Of a stretch of 64,000 bases of DNA, positions 1 to 9,644 are shown one piece after another. Made by a program: the position numbers and the translations under genes. Below the pieces are notes generated by a model, which was not told where the DNA came from, made no database searches, and was given only the letters and a program-made list of their open reading frames with translations. Each line of letters opens with the position of its first letter. The stretch's first letter is position 1. Origin of the DNA: Acidobacteriaceae bacterium (GTDB lineage Bacteria; Acidobacteriota; Terriglobia; Terriglobales; Acidobacteriaceae); NCBI GenBank assembly GCA_003132405.1, contig PKXQ01000135.1, positions 36,356 through 100,355 of the forward strand, in the 5' to 3' direction.

Positions 1-3000
1 CGCGTGGCTCGCGAAGTCGGCACGGAAGGTAAACTGGGCGGGCAGGCGCAGGTGCCCGGTGTGGCCGGAACGTGGAAGGATCTTACCGACAACGTGAACG
101 TGATGGCGGCCAACCTTACCGAACAGGTGCGCGGCATTGTGAAGGTTGTAACTGCCGTCGCTAATGGTGAACTTACTCAGAAGCTGACGGTGAATGCGAA
201 GGGCGAAGTTGCCGCTCTCGCGGAAACCATTAACAACATGACCGATACGCTGGCTACGTTCGCTGATCAGGTAACGACGGTGGCTCGCGAAGTCGGCGTG
301 GAAGGGCGGCTCGGCGGTCAGGCTAACGTGCCGGGCGCGGCTGGTACGTGGAAGGATCTCACGGGCAACGTCAACCTGTTGGCCGATAACTTGACTAACC
401 AGGTGCGCGCGATCGCTGAGGTCGCGACTGCAGTTACTAAGGGCGATCTAACTCGGTCGATTCAAGTGGAAGCGAGCGGCGAAGTGGCGGAACTGAAAGA
501 CAACATCAATACGATGATCGACAACCTCCGCCTGACGACGGACCGCAACACGGAACAGGATTGGCTGAAGACGAACCTGGCGCGGTTCACAGGCATGTTG
601 CAGGGGCAACGCGATCTGACTACGGTCGGACGAATGCTGCTGTCGGAATTGTCTCCTCTAGTCAACGCGCAACAGGGCGTGATCTACCAGATGGGCTCGG
701 AAGAATCGGCGGAGATGGTGCTGCTCTCGGCGTTTGCGGGAGACGGCGAGGATGGACATCTGCGGCGATTGAAACTTGGCGAAGGGCTGGTGGGACAATG
801 CGCGGCGGAGAAACGGCGAATGCTGATTTCGGAATTGCCGCCGAATACGATTGCAATTCGATCGGGGTTGTTCGAAGCGGTTCCGCAGAATGTTATCGTG
901 CTGCCGGTGCTGTTCGAGGATCGTGTCAAGGCAGTTATCGAGTTAGCCTCACTTAGTAACTTCACAACCTCGCATCTGGCGTTTCTCGAACAGCTGACGG
1001 CCAGCATCGGCATCGTGCTCAACAGTATTGAAGCCACGATGCAAACGGAAGGACTGTTGAAACAGTCGCAACAGCTGGCTACCGAACTTCAAATGCAACA
1101 GAAGGAGTTGCAGCAGACCAACGAGCAGTTGGCGCAAAAGGCGCAGCAGCTCGCCGAACAGAACGTCGAAGTGGAACGCAAGAACCAGGAAATCGAGCAA
1201 GCTCGCCGCGCCTTGGAAGAGAAGGCCAAGGAACTTGCGCTGACTTCGAAGTACAAGTCGGAATTCCTGGCCAACATGTCGCACGAGTTGCGCACACCGC
1301 TGAACAGCATTCTGGTGCTGGGCCAGCAACTCAGCGACAATCCGGACGGCAATCTGACGCCGAAACAGGTTGAGTTCTCGCGCACCATTCACGGCGCGGG
1401 CACGGACTTGCTGAACCTGATCACGGACATTCTCGATCTGTCGAAGATCGAGTCGGGAACGGTTTCGGTGGAAGCGGAAGAAGTCTTCGTTTCCAATCTG
1501 CTTGACATGGTGGAACGCCCGTTCCGTCACGAGGCGGAAAACCGGCGCCTCAATTTCGAGGTGCAGACCGATCCGAACCTTTCTCCGAGTGTGGTCACGG
1601 ACTCGAAGCGCCTGCAGCAGGTGTTGAAAAACCTGCTGTCGAACGCATTCAAGTTCACGGAACAAGGCGGAGTCAAGCTGTCGGTATCGGTGGCCAAGGA
1701 TGGGTGGAGCGAGGATCACCCGATTCTCGGAAATGCCGCAACGGTCGTGGCTTTCGCGGTTGCGGATACGGGCATAGGCATTCCGCTGGAAAAGCAGCGA
1801 ATCATCTTCGAAGCGTTCCAGCAAGCGGATGCCGGCACCAGCCGCAAGTTCGGCGGCACCGGCCTAGGACTGGCTATCAGCCGCGAATTGGCCAGCTTGC
1901 TCGGCGGAGAAATCCAACTGCGGAGCGCGCCGGGCGTAGGTAGCACGTTTACTCTTTACCTGCCGCAAACTTATGTCGGAGCCTCGGCGAGCCGGTCGGG
2001 GACGGAAGGATCGTCCGTTTCTACACTTCCACCCTCAATCGTTCGAGTGCCGGAACGGCCAATCGTCGAGAGCATCGCCGATGATCGAAAGAACCTTCAG
2101 CCGGGCGATGCGGTCCTGCTGATTGTTGAGGACGATGTTCACTATGCTCGCGTGTTGTGCGACCTTTCTCGCGACCGGGGATTTAAGGTGCTGGTGGCAA
2201 CACGCGGCGCGGACGCGCTGGAGTTAGCGCGCGAGTACCAGCCGACGGCCGTGTCGTTGGATGTGTTCCTGCCTGACATGCTGGGGTGGACGGTGCTCAA
2301 CCACTTGAAGCAGGATCCAGCGACGCGGCACATTCCGGTGCAGATGCTGACTCTGGATGAAGACCGGCATCACGGACTAGCGCGAGGCGCCTTTGCCTTT
2401 GTCACCAAACCCACGACACAGGAAGGGATCGAAGCGGCGCTGACGCGGATTAAACAGTATACGACTCCGCGGCGGAAGCGTTTGCTGGTGGTGGAGGACA
2501 ATGCGGCAGAGCAGTTTACGATTCGAGAGCTGCTGGGATATGAAGACATCGATATCACGGTGGTTTCAACGGGAGCGGAGGCGCTCGCCGCCGTTCACGA
2601 GGAGACGTTTGACTGCGTGGTGCTTGATCTGCGGTTGCCGGATATGTCGGGCTTCGACGTGCTGGAGAAGTTCCGCGACACTCCGGCGCTGAGCGACTTG
2701 CCGGTGGTGGTCTTTACCGGGAAGGAACTGTCGCCAGACGAAGATGCGCGGCTGCATAGCCTGGCGCGCAGCGTGGTGGTGAAAGGTGTCGAGTCGCCGG
2801 AAAGGCTGCTCGACGAGACGGCACTGTTCCTGCATCGCGTGGTGGCTGACCTGCCGATCGAAAAGCAGAAGATGCTCGACCGGCTGCATAGCACGGATGA
2901 CGCGCTGGCGGGAAGAAAGGTGCTGGTGGTGGATGATGATGTACGCAACATCTTCGCGCTGAGCAGTGTGCTGGAACGTCGAGGGATGACGGTGCTCACC

Positions 3001-3279
3001 GCGGGCACGGGCCGCGAGGCGATTGCCACACTTGAATCCACGCCGGATGTGGCGATTGTGTTGATGGATATCATGATGCCGGAGATGGACGGTTACGAAA
3101 CGATGCAGGTGATCCGGCGAAAGTCAGCACTGCGACGGTTACCGATCATTGCGTTGACCGCGAAAGCGATGAAGGGCGATCGCGAGAAGTGTTTGGAGGC
3201 GGGGGCGTCGGAATATCTGGCGAAGCCGGTCAATACGGAGCAACTGCTTTCGGCGCTTCGGATGTGGCTGCACCGGTAA
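1..3279 (+). CDS. Hybrid sensor histidine kinase with tandem HAMP repeats, GAF and three receiver domains (5' partial)
   Basis: The open frame runs in from the left edge, so the true start lies upstream; residues here are counted from the GTG at 4. Two HAMP-type units of 92 residues follow each other (residues 1-92 and 93-184, 276-bp DNA period). A GAF-like region (about 200-350), a Gln/Glu-rich coiled coil (355-420) and a HisKA domain come next, with phosphoacceptor His427 in '[12 protein letters not shown]'. The ATPase domain shows the N box (N543, N547), the G1 box 'DTGIGI' (588) and the G2 box 'GTGLGLAIS' (618). Three receivers follow, with acceptor aspartates D753, D875 and D1022. The layout resembles the poly-HAMP kinases related to fungal group III (Nik1-like) proteins. 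No transmembrane segment is visible in this part, so a soluble kinase is possible. The role in phosphorelay is family knowledge; the signal is unknown. Confidence 0.95.
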   Translation, partial: RVAREVGTEGKLGGQAQVPGVAGTWKDLTDNVNVMAANLTEQVRGIVKVVTAVANGELTQKLTVNAKGEVAALAETINNMTDTLATFADQVTTVAREVGVEGRLGGQANVPGAAGTWKDLTGNVNLLADNLTNQVRAIAEVATAVTKGDLTRSIQVEASGEVAELKDNINTMIDNLRLTTDRNTEQDWLKTNLARFTGMLQGQRDLTTVGRMLLSELSPLVNAQQGVIYQMGSEESAEMVLLSAFAGDGEDGHLRRLKLGEGLVGQCAAEKRRMLISELPPNTIAIRSGLFEAVPQNVIVLPVLFEDRVKAVIELASLSNFTTSHLAFLEQLTASIGIVLNSIEATMQTEGLLKQSQQLATELQMQQKELQQTNEQLAQKAQQLAEQNVEVERKNQEIEQARRALEEKAKELALTSKYKSEFLANMSHELRTPLNSILVLGQQLSDNPDGNLTPKQVEFSRTIHGAGTDLLNLITDILDLSKIESGTVSVEAEEVFVSNLLDMVERPFRHEAENRRLNFEVQTDPNLSPSVVTDSKRLQQVLKNLLSNAFKFTEQGGVKLSVSVAKDGWSEDHPILGNAATVVAFAVADTGIGIPLEKQRIIFEAFQQADAGTSRKFGGTGLGLAISRELASLLGGEIQLRSAPGVGSTFTLYLPQTYVGASASRSGTEGSSVSTLPPSIVRVPERPIVESIADDRKNLQPGDAVLLIVEDDVHYARVLCDLSRDRGFKVLVATRGADALELAREYQPTAVSLDVFLPDMLGWTVLNHLKQDPATRHIPVQMLTLDEDRHHGLARGAFAFVTKPTTQEGIEAALTRIKQYTTPRRKRLLVVEDNAAEQFTIRELLGYEDIDITVVSTGAEALAAVHEETFDCVVLDLRLPDMSGFDVLEKFRDTPALSDLPVVVFTGKELSPDEDARLHSLARSVVVKGVESPERLLDETALFLHRVVADLPIEKQKMLDRLHSTDDALAGRKVLVVDDDVRNIFALSSVLERRGMTVLTAGTGREAIATLESTPDVAIVLMDIMMPEMDGYETMQVIRRKSALRRLPIIALTAKAMKGDREKCLEAGASEYLAKPVNTEQLLSALRMWLHR

Positions 3280-3358
3280 CTCTTTCGTGGTAGAGTGCCG
3301 CGGTATGCGGCGAGGGCGGTACGTTATGTCGAAGTTAGAATAGTTGCCGGGAGAACAG

Positions 3359-4972
3359 ATGACCACGAAGGAAAAGATCAATATCCTCATGGTGGACGAT
3401 CAGCCCGCCAAGCTATTGAGCTATGAGGTCATGCTGGGGGAGCTCAACGAGAATCTGATTCAAGCGACATCCGGCAAGGTGGCTCTCGAACTTCTTCTGA
3501 AGAACGATGTCGCCGTCGTGCTGATGGATGTGAGTATGCCGGAGTTGGACGGCTTCGAATTAGCAACGATGATTCGCCAGCATCCGCGCTTCCAGAAAAC
3601 CGCGATCATTTTTATCTCCGCGGTCCATCTTACTGACATCGACCGACTCAAAGGATACAAACATGGAGCGGTAGATTATATTTCCGTTCCGGTGATTCCG
3701 GAGCTGCTGCGGGCGAAAGTCAGTATCTTCGCCGAATTGCATCGCAAGACTCGCCAACTGGAAACACTGAACCAAGAGCTGGAACGGCGAGTTACTGAGC
3801 GGACGGAAGAGCTAGAGAGCAAAGCCCTGGCCTTGCTGGTGCTCAATCGTGAGCTGGCAAACAAACACCAGGAACTGAATGCGATTGTGCGCACTGCGCC
3901 CGACATTATTTTCAGTAAACAACAGGACGGCGCCAGGGATTACATCAGCGATCGATTCTATGAGTTTACCGGGGCCGACCCGGAAAAGGCGATGGGGCTT
4001 GGTTGGTGGGATTACGTGCACCCCGACGATCGCGAACGGAGCCTGCAAGGATGGATGGATTCCAATCACTCCAAGACCAACTACGAAGCGGAATATCGCA
4101 TGCGCGGGAAGGATGGAGAATATCGCTGGTTCCGTTCGAGGGCTGTACCGATCCGCGATGACGAAGGAAACGTTATCAAGTGGTATGGAACTTGTTCCGA
4201 CATACACGACAGCAAGCTGTTGGAGCAGTCGATTCGCGACAATGCGGCTGAACTGGAAAAGATGGTGGATGATCGAACGGCCGCTCTGCGCCGTCTTTCC
4301 GTGCGATTGATGACCATGCAGGACGAAGAGCGACGGCGCATCGCACGCGATCTGCACGACGGATTGGGACAGGAACTGGCTGTAGCCAAGATGGTGCTGG
4401 ACAAGACGGCTCAGCGGAAGACGGCAGGGGCGGACAAGCAAGCATCCCTCGAAGCCAGCGACATTATCGATCGCGCGATTCAGCAGGTGCGCAGCCTGTC
4501 TCACCTTCTGCATCCACCGTTGCTCGACGAAGTGGGTTTGATCTCGGCGCTGCATTGGTACCTAGAGGGTCTGACAGAACGCAGCGGGATCGAAACTTAT
4601 TTCGATGTTCAGCCAAGCGATTTTCCACGACTGGCATCCGATGTCGAAACTGCGATCTTCCGTATTGTTCAAGAGGCGCTCACCAACGTCTTCCGCCATG
4701 CCGAGGCGCACAATGTGTGGATTGGGCTGACGCAAAGAGAGGATGCAACCGTTATTTCGGTGCGTGATGACGGCAAGGGAATCGAGGAGAGAGTTGCGCA
4801 ATTGCAGCCCGACAGCGTTGGTATTGGAATCGGCGGGATGAAACAGCGAGCCAAAGAATTCGGCGGCGAACTGCGGCTGATCAATTCGAATCCCGGCACA
4901 TTGGTTGAACTCGTGGTTCCGTTTAGCAAGTCGGCGGGGCGCGAAGTGGCAGTCCTCAACGCCCAAGGCTGA
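3359..4972 (+). CDS. Receiver-PAS histidine kinase of the NarX/DegS (HisKA_3) type
   Basis: This is a 537-residue protein. The ATG at 3359 is chosen over an in-frame TTG at 3344 because GGGAG (3349-3353) sits five bases upstream. An N-terminal receiver (1-120, acceptor D57 in 'VVLMDVSMPELDG') is followed by a coiled coil, a PAS/PAC pair (about 172-290, 'WWDYVHPDDRE'), a second short helix and a HisKA_3 dimerisation domain with His333 in 'RRIARDLHDGLGQEL'. A HATPase domain follows ('NVFRHAEAHNV', 'DDGKGIEE'). Kinases of this class normally phosphorylate NarL/FixJ regulators, and several orphan NarL-type regulators lie 26-33 kb downstream. The gene starts 79 bp after the hybrid kinase and may be co-transcribed with it. 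No membrane segment is seen, so it is probably cytoplasmic. Confidence 0.94.
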   Translation: MTTKEKINILMVDDQPAKLLSYEVMLGELNENLIQATSGKVALELLLKNDVAVVLMDVSMPELDGFELATMIRQHPRFQKTAIIFISAVHLTDIDRLKGYKHGAVDYISVPVIPELLRAKVSIFAELHRKTRQLETLNQELERRVTERTEELESKALALLVLNRELANKHQELNAIVRTAPDIIFSKQQDGARDYISDRFYEFTGADPEKAMGLGWWDYVHPDDRERSLQGWMDSNHSKTNYEAEYRMRGKDGEYRWFRSRAVPIRDDEGNVIKWYGTCSDIHDSKLLEQSIRDNAAELEKMVDDRTAALRRLSVRLMTMQDEERRRIARDLHDGLGQELAVAKMVLDKTAQRKTAGADKQASLEASDIIDRAIQQVRSLSHLLHPPLLDEVGLISALHWYLEGLTERSGIETYFDVQPSDFPRLASDVETAIFRIVQEALTNVFRHAEAHNVWIGLTQREDATVISVRDDGKGIEERVAQLQPDSVGIGIGGMKQRAKEFGGELRLINSNPGTLVELVVPFSKSAGREVAVLNAQG

Positions 4973-5415
4973 TCCGCAACGGGCTTCGGGAGAGTCTCTT
5001 CTAAGCAAAATTCCTTAAATGATTCGCCGCAAATTCCAGCTAGTGGAAAAGTGTCAGAGGTTTTTCCCGGTTTTTCCAGAGGCAGGTACTTCGCAAATAC
5101 AGTGCGGACGGTATTGAGGCAATAGCGGTACGCCGCTATTCTGAGTTCCTCGAAACGACGCCCTCCATAAGCAGGTGCCGGGTCCGCGGGAGGATTCGGC
5201 ACCTGCCCCTTCCTCAAGAGCAGGTGCAGGTCTTAGGTGACAGGTGTCAGGAAGAACATACCTTCCATCGAAGAGATTAGCGCTGCGTAAACCGCTCAAC
5301 CATATGGCGCATCTTAAGCGTGTCCTCAAGAGTTGAACTGAAGCAGGCGGCAAGAACGAAGTGCGGGAAATTACGCAAAAGTTTCGCAGATAGCTGGGAC
5401 CTAGAAGGAGCGCCA
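4973..5415. other. Intergenic region without a convincing gene
   Basis: No open frame here has a plausible product or ribosome site. The segment holds one strong dyad (listed separately at 5171-5206) and further CAGGTG words at about 5221-5250. The promoter of the TonB-family gene must lie here, but no clear -35/-10 pair was found. Confidence 0.6.
5171..5206. repeat. Inverted repeat, 10-bp arms
   Basis: GCAGGTGCCG (5171-5180) and CGGCACCTGC (5197-5206) are perfect complements separated by 16 bases. No T-run follows on either strand, so it is not a standard terminator. It could be a REP-like element or an operator; the sequence alone does not decide. Confidence 0.6.
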
Positions 5416-6384
5416 ATGTCGAATCAGGAAAGTGTTAGTTATGCCGATGGAGCGGCGTTCGCGCCGCCAGCAGCCAAACTCGGCGGTCCCCGCGTTGCAG
5501 GTGGACGGAGAGATCGCGCTCCGTTAGCTATAGCTATAGAGTCTAATTCCGGGCCGGATGCTATCTGGGGCCACTACAACAATTATCGGTCGAATGGCCT
5601 TGCGGTTTCGGCCGTGGTGCACGCAGCGCTGATTGGCTTAATTTTGCTGGGCGCCACGTTCCATTCACAAATTGCGGAGAAGATTCAGCCGCACGAAACG
5701 GTAACACTGATTGCGCCCTCGCCGGACACGTATACCTTGGCGCCCGCGAAGAAAGAGGTTGGCGGAGGCGGCGGAGGCGGCGAGCATGCGCGGCTAGAGG
5801 CACCCAAAGGAAAATTGCCGAAGATGGCAATGACGCAGATTACGCCACCGTCGATCGTCGTGCACAATGAAAAACCGAAACTGGCGGTCGAGCCAACGGT
5901 GGTCGCGCCTCCACAAATACAGGTCGCGGAAAATCACATGCCGACTCTGGGTGATCCTAAGAGTGTGCTTCCGTCCGCCCCACCATCGAATGGAATCGGC
6001 TCGGGTGGCGGCATTGGATCGGGCAGCGGCAGCGGAGTGGGAGTGGGTCACGGGCCAGGCGTTGGCCAGGGCACCGGCGGCGGCATTGGCGGAGGAGTGT
6101 ATAAGGTCGGCGGCGGTATCTCAGCGCCTAAGCCGGTTTCTACGCCGGAGGCGGAGTATACAGAAGAAGCGCGCGATGCTAAGACACAAGGCACGTGCAT
6201 TCTTTGGCTGATCGTCGATACTGAGGGGCATCCGCGGGATATTCGCGTGATTCACGGACTAGGGCATGGACTGGAAGCCAAGGCGGTTGAAGCCGTCAAG
6301 CAATGGCGCTTCGCTCCGGCGATGAAGGATGGCAAACCGGTGAATGTGCAGATCAGTATAGAGGTGGGATTCAAGCTGTATTGA
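5416..6384 (+). CDS. TonB-family energy-transducer-like protein with Gly-rich linker
   Basis: This is a 322-residue protein. The ATG at 5416 has GAAGGAG at 5404-5410; the open frame extends upstream to a GTG at 5320 without a ribosome site. A single membrane helix lies near residues 62-82. It is followed by a long Pro/Gly-rich periplasmic linker with runs of glycine, and a TonB C-terminal domain at about 240-322 ('ILWLIVDTEGHPRDIRV', 'AVEAVKQWRFAPAMKDGKPV'). Family proteins couple inner-membrane energy to outer-membrane receptors, but many acidobacterial TonB-C proteins have other, unknown partners. No ExbB/ExbD or receptor gene is adjacent. The N-terminal 60 residues are unusually long for TonB. 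Confidence 0.88.
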   Translation: MSNQESVSYADGAAFAPPAAKLGGPRVAGGRRDRAPLAIAIESNSGPDAIWGHYNNYRSNGLAVSAVVHAALIGLILLGATFHSQIAEKIQPHETVTLIAPSPDTYTLAPAKKEVGGGGGGGEHARLEAPKGKLPKMAMTQITPPSIVVHNEKPKLAVEPTVVAPPQIQVAENHMPTLGDPKSVLPSAPPSNGIGSGGGIGSGSGSGVGVGHGPGVGQGTGGGIGGGVYKVGGGISAPKPVSTPEAEYTEEARDAKTQGTCILWLIVDTEGHPRDIRVIHGLGHGLEAKAVEAVKQWRFAPAMKDGKPVNVQISIEVGFKLY

Positions 6385-6719
6385 TCGTAAGCATTCCGGA
6401 CTCGGCTCCTACAGCCAGTTCTGGGATGACCTGCACGATTTACTGTACTCCGCAGGCCACTTCGGAGTTTTAATTTCTCCCTGCATCCGCGTCGCAGGAA
6501 AAAGTTGCACGGTTTTCGTCACGATCTGGAAAAAGTTGCGCGGTTCTCCTCCTGAAAATAGTTCGTTCTCATCCGAAAAAGTGATAGCCGTACAGCGCGG
6601 CTTGCATTCAATTACAGAGCCAACCCGATACGACGAACGCGCTGCTTTCTCTAAGCTCTTTTTGAAAGCTGAATGCTCCCGAAATCTACAGAGCAAAAAG
6701 CGGCGAAGGAGAGACTACC
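6385..6719. other. Intergenic region upstream of the ECF sigma gene
   Basis: No gene is supported in this 335-bp segment. It contains a pair of near-identical 18-bp direct repeats (6497-6514 and 6528-6545, listed separately) and a shorter related word GAAAAAGT at 6575-6582. It probably carries the promoter and control sites for the sigma factor gene. Confidence 0.6.
6497..6545 (+). promoter_or_regulatory. Tandem 18-bp direct repeats, probable regulator or sigma sites
   Basis: GGAAAAAGTTGCACGGTT at 6497-6514 and GGAAAAAGTTGCGCGGTT at 6528-6545 differ at one base. They start 31 bp apart, close to three helical turns, so both would face the same side of the DNA. They lie 175-223 bp before the sigma-factor start. 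The GGAA-like opening recalls ECF -35 elements, which would fit autoregulation. That reading is inference. Confidence 0.5.
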
Positions 6720-7475
6720 GTGGCAACTTGCGTAATTTCCGCGACAGCAACGAACGTGGTTCCTAACGTGGTTCCCGATGTTCCTGCCAAGAAACAGGCT
6801 ACCTGGGACGATTCCCAGCGCACCCTTGTTCAACGCGCGCAAGCCGGCGACGAGCAAGCCTTTGCGACACTATTCCAGATGCATCAGAAGCGCGTCTATT
6901 CGGTATGCCTGCTGATGACCAAAGATGTGGCCGAGGCGGAGGACCTGACGCAGGAAGCATTCCTGCAGGTTTTTCGCGCCATCGGCAGTTTCCGAGGCGA
7001 CTCGGCGTTCTCGACCTGGCTGTATCGGGTTGCGGTGAATACCGTGCTGATGAAGCTTCGCCGCCGGAAATCGCCGCCGGCGGTTTCTCTCGACCAGCCA
7101 GTGTCACCGGAATCGAACGTGCGGCGCGATTACGGAAAGAATGACCCGGCACTGTCGGGCGCGATTGATCGCATCGCTCTGCGTCGCGCGATCCAGGAGC
7201 TTCCGGAAGGCTGCCGGACGGTCTTCGCGCTGCACGAGGTCGAAGGCTATCAACATCACGAGATCGCGCAACTGCTGGACTGCTCCATCGGGAACTCAAA
7301 ATCGCAGCTTCACAAGGCGAAGCTGAAAATGCGCGACCTGTTGTTCCCGAAGAAAAAAGCTATTCGGCGCCGTCAAGCCGTGCAGACCTCGGAGGAGGCA
7401 TTTATTTCGCAGACCGACAGCCTAAGCCATCTATCTGGCTTGTGTGGCACGTCGTATAGCGCAGCCAGCGAATAG
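6720..7475 (+). CDS. ECF-family (RpoE-like) RNA polymerase sigma factor
   Basis: This is a 251-residue protein starting at GTG 6720 with AAGGAGAG at 6706-6713. Region 2 is clear ('AEDLTQEAFLQVFRAIGSF', 'STWLYRVAVNT'), and region 4 carries the helix-turn-helix 'YQHHEIAQLLDCSIGNSKS'. About 30 extra residues precede region 2 and about 45 follow region 4, the latter Ser/Thr-rich. Sigma factors of this class redirect RNA polymerase to a small regulon. No anti-sigma gene follows; the next genes are polysaccharide-type genes starting 39 bp downstream. It may therefore control the surface-glycan locus, which is an inference from position only. Confidence 0.93.
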   Translation: MATCVISATATNVVPNVVPDVPAKKQATWDDSQRTLVQRAQAGDEQAFATLFQMHQKRVYSVCLLMTKDVAEAEDLTQEAFLQVFRAIGSFRGDSAFSTWLYRVAVNTVLMKLRRRKSPPAVSLDQPVSPESNVRRDYGKNDPALSGAIDRIALRRAIQELPEGCRTVFALHEVEGYQHHEIAQLLDCSIGNSKSQLHKAKLKMRDLLFPKKKAIRRRQAVQTSEEAFISQTDSLSHLSGLCGTSYSAASE

Positions 7476-7514
7476 CGCACGGAGTTGGGACGAAGACCCG
7501 CTTTGAGAGGACCA

Positions 7515-8540
7515 ATGTCTGTAGCGTTAGGGGCCATTCTAGTAGTCGAGCCAGAAAGCGGGAAGGCCTTTGAGAACGTGGGCAGCCCCGAGGCCTCGCC
7601 TGTCGAGCGAGCAGACTTTCTTGCCAGCGGCCCTTTAACTTGTGTGGAAATTCTCGGACGATCGGTGGTGGAACGCACTATTGAGCGTTTCGTGAAAGCG
7701 GATGTGCAAGCGATTTCCATACAGGTGCAGACGGGCGCGCTCGATCTGTTGCCGACATTTCGGACTGCATTCAGCAATGTCGAGATTCGAGTGGCGGACG
7801 AGGTTTGGTCCGGAGTGGGTCGAACTTTGCGGGAATTTTCGGAGAGCGGCATCGATTATGCCTTCGTCTGCAAGGCGAATGCGTATCTAGAAGCTGATCT
7901 CGTCGATCTTTTTCAGTTTCATCGGCAGACGCGGCAAACGGTAACACGCGCCTCCGATAACGAAGGATTCCTCGATTTGTGGATCTCCGGATGCGGTGAA
8001 GCGGCACAAGCAATGTTTACGGATCCTGAAACTACGCCACGGACGGGCAAAGATGGCGGTTGGCCGGTGACTTATTTTGTGAAGGAATATGTCAACCGTC
8101 TAGCACATCCTCGAGATCTGCGGCGCCTGGTTGCGGATGCGTTTCGCAGACGCTGCGAAGTGATTCCAGTGGGACAGGAGATCAGGCCAGGAGTTTGGGT
8201 CGATGAGGGAGCGCAGATCGACCGGCGCGCTCGCATCGTAGCTCCGGCGTATCTAGGGTGCGGATCGGTCATCAGAGAAGATACTTTAATAACACGTTTC
8301 AGCAATATTGAGAGTTTTTCATTCGTCGATTACGGAACTGTGATCGAGGACAGTTCGATTCTTACGAATACCTATGTCGGGATTTGGCTCGATATGTGTC
8401 ATGCCGTGGTACAAGGCAACCAGCTTTTGAATCTGGCGCACAACGTCTCGCTGGAGATCGCCGACCCGAGCTTGATTCGGGCGAACATGGCGGTCAAGAA
8501 AGAGGCGAAGGGAAATCTTGCCATGATGGGTTGCGCCTGA
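7515..8540 (+). CDS. Nucleotidyltransferase-like protein with left-handed beta-helix C-terminus
   Basis: This is a 341-residue protein. The ATG at 7515 is supported by GAGAGGA (7505-7511); the frame opens earlier at TTG 7485. The N-terminal half has the outline of a sugar-phosphate nucleotidyltransferase fold ('VERTIERFVKADVQAISIQV'), but I do not see the canonical GxGTRLxPxT nucleotide motif, so activity is doubtful. The C-terminal part (about 215-320) has hexapeptide-type turns ('GVWVDEGAQIDRRARIVAP') as in GlmU or mannose-1-phosphate guanylyltransferase relatives. In this context it may act in sugar-nucleotide metabolism or as a regulator of the polysaccharide locus. It lies 39 bp after the sigma gene and is likely in its operon. 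Confidence 0.7.
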   Translation: MSVALGAILVVEPESGKAFENVGSPEASPVERADFLASGPLTCVEILGRSVVERTIERFVKADVQAISIQVQTGALDLLPTFRTAFSNVEIRVADEVWSGVGRTLREFSESGIDYAFVCKANAYLEADLVDLFQFHRQTRQTVTRASDNEGFLDLWISGCGEAAQAMFTDPETTPRTGKDGGWPVTYFVKEYVNRLAHPRDLRRLVADAFRRRCEVIPVGQEIRPGVWVDEGAQIDRRARIVAPAYLGCGSVIREDTLITRFSNIESFSFVDYGTVIEDSSILTNTYVGIWLDMCHAVVQGNQLLNLAHNVSLEIADPSLIRANMAVKKEAKGNLAMMGCA

Positions 8541-8651
8541 AACGGCCGGTTGAAGCCGTAACAGGGGAGTAGAAAAGTTGATGATGTCACAAAAGCACAC
8601 AGCTCAAGCGACGCGATGCTGGGTGCCAATTTTATATAAGGAGTAACGAAA

Positions 8652-9056
8652 ATGCATAAGAGTGGGCCCGTGATCATAATGCAGCTACCGGAAAGATTGA
8701 ACCACCGGGACGTGCAAACCTGTTCCAGCGAACTGGATCCAATCCTCGAATCCGACCGTCCCCGCGTGGTTCTCGATTGCTCCCTGGTCCAATACATGGA
8801 CAGCGCCGGAGTGGAGATGCTGTTGCGCTGTGTGCAAGAAGCGATGAAGCGCGATGGAGATCTGAAGCTGGCTGCGATTTCGCCCGCCGCGGCAACGATT
8901 CTGGAACTGATGCGAGTCGACCGCTTGTTCGAAACCTTTGAGACGACTGACGAAGCGGTGCAAAGTTTCCACGCTTTCACTATGCCCGCAATTCCGCAAA
9001 CCGAGCCACTACCTGGCGTATACGGAGCTCTGGCGGATCTCAAGGCCGCTAGCTAA
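8652..9056 (+). CDS. STAS-domain protein (anti-sigma factor antagonist type)
   Basis: This is a 134-residue protein starting at ATG 8652 with AAGGAG at 8638-8643. The STAS fold is seen from residue 5 to about 110, with the phospho-acceptor motif 'YMDSAGVEMLL' placing the target serine at S51, as in SpoIIAA. Such proteins bind anti-sigma kinases of the SpoIIAB/RsbW kind or act as partner-switch modules. No RsbW-like kinase lies nearby, so its partner is elsewhere. Its place between the beta-helix protein and the glycan genes suggests post-translational control of polysaccharide production, as partner-switching modules do in some biofilm systems. That link is inference. Confidence 0.85.
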   Translation: MHKSGPVIIMQLPERLNHRDVQTCSSELDPILESDRPRVVLDCSLVQYMDSAGVEMLLRCVQEAMKRDGDLKLAAISPAAATILELMRVDRLFETFETTDEAVQSFHAFTMPAIPQTEPLPGVYGALADLKAAS

Positions 9057-9117
9057 TCGCGATCTGTCGAATCGATGAATCGATGGGGCGCAAGAGACGC
9101 GAACGCGGGAGATAAAA

Positions 9118-9609
9118 ATGACGCTGCGGCACAAGATACTGGCACATGTCGTTTGGAGCGGATTACTGCTTTGGTCGTCATTCAGTGATGTATTACCCGC
9201 TCTGGGACAGCAAACGGCGGAGAGTAATCAAGAACAATCCAGCGCGCGGTCCGATTCCACCCAGCAACCGGTATCTGGAGCGAGTGGGCTGCCCGATAGC
9301 CCGAGCACGACGGTCGGGCAATCCTCTACGATCAAACAATCGTCGGGAACGCAAATCTTAGCCCAATCTCAGACGCCCGATTCTCCGGCTACTCCACAAA
9401 GGCCAGTGGGTACGGCCGCGGCCGAGGCTCCGTATGTGAGTGGAGTCGCTGCATCGCAACCGGCGGGCGTGGCCATTGCGCCAGCCAAACAACGCCGGCT
9501 TCGCACGATTCTGATAAGAACGGGAGCGATTATTGGCGCGGGCGTAGCCATTGGAACCGTGGTGGCGTTGAGCGAAGGCACATCGAGCAAGCCGCCAGGA
9601 GCGCACTAA
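9118..9609 (+). CDS. Small secreted or membrane protein of unknown function
   Basis: This is a 163-residue protein starting at ATG 9118 with GGGAGA at 9107-9112. A signal-like hydrophobic stretch (residues 8-30, ending near 'LPALGQ') is followed by a Ser/Gln/Pro-rich low-complexity middle. A C-terminal glycine-zipper-like membrane helix lies at about 134-153 ('AIIGAGVAIGTVVALSE'). I do not recognise a family. It sits in the same direction as the flanking glycan genes, five bases before an alternative start of the next one. It may be a scaffold or outer-membrane-associated component; no function is claimed. Confidence 0.7.
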   Translation: MTLRHKILAHVVWSGLLLWSSFSDVLPALGQQTAESNQEQSSARSDSTQQPVSGASGLPDSPSTTVGQSSTIKQSSGTQILAQSQTPDSPATPQRPVGTAAAEAPYVSGVAASQPAGVAIAPAKQRRLRTILIRTGAIIGAGVAIGTVVALSEGTSSKPPGAH

Positions 9610-9644
9610 TCCCGATGAGTATCTCGTGGGGAATTTTCTCGACC

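Noticed and set aside
949-1824. Minus-strand open frame of 291 codons opposite the hybrid kinase
   Set aside because: It lies wholly within the kinase's strong coding frame, has no ribosome site, and its product is a Leu/Arg-rich sequence typical of antisense to GC-rich genes.
3812-4555. Minus-strand open frame of 247 codons opposite the second kinase
   Set aside because: Fully inside a well-conserved PAS/HisKA_3 coding region; no family features.
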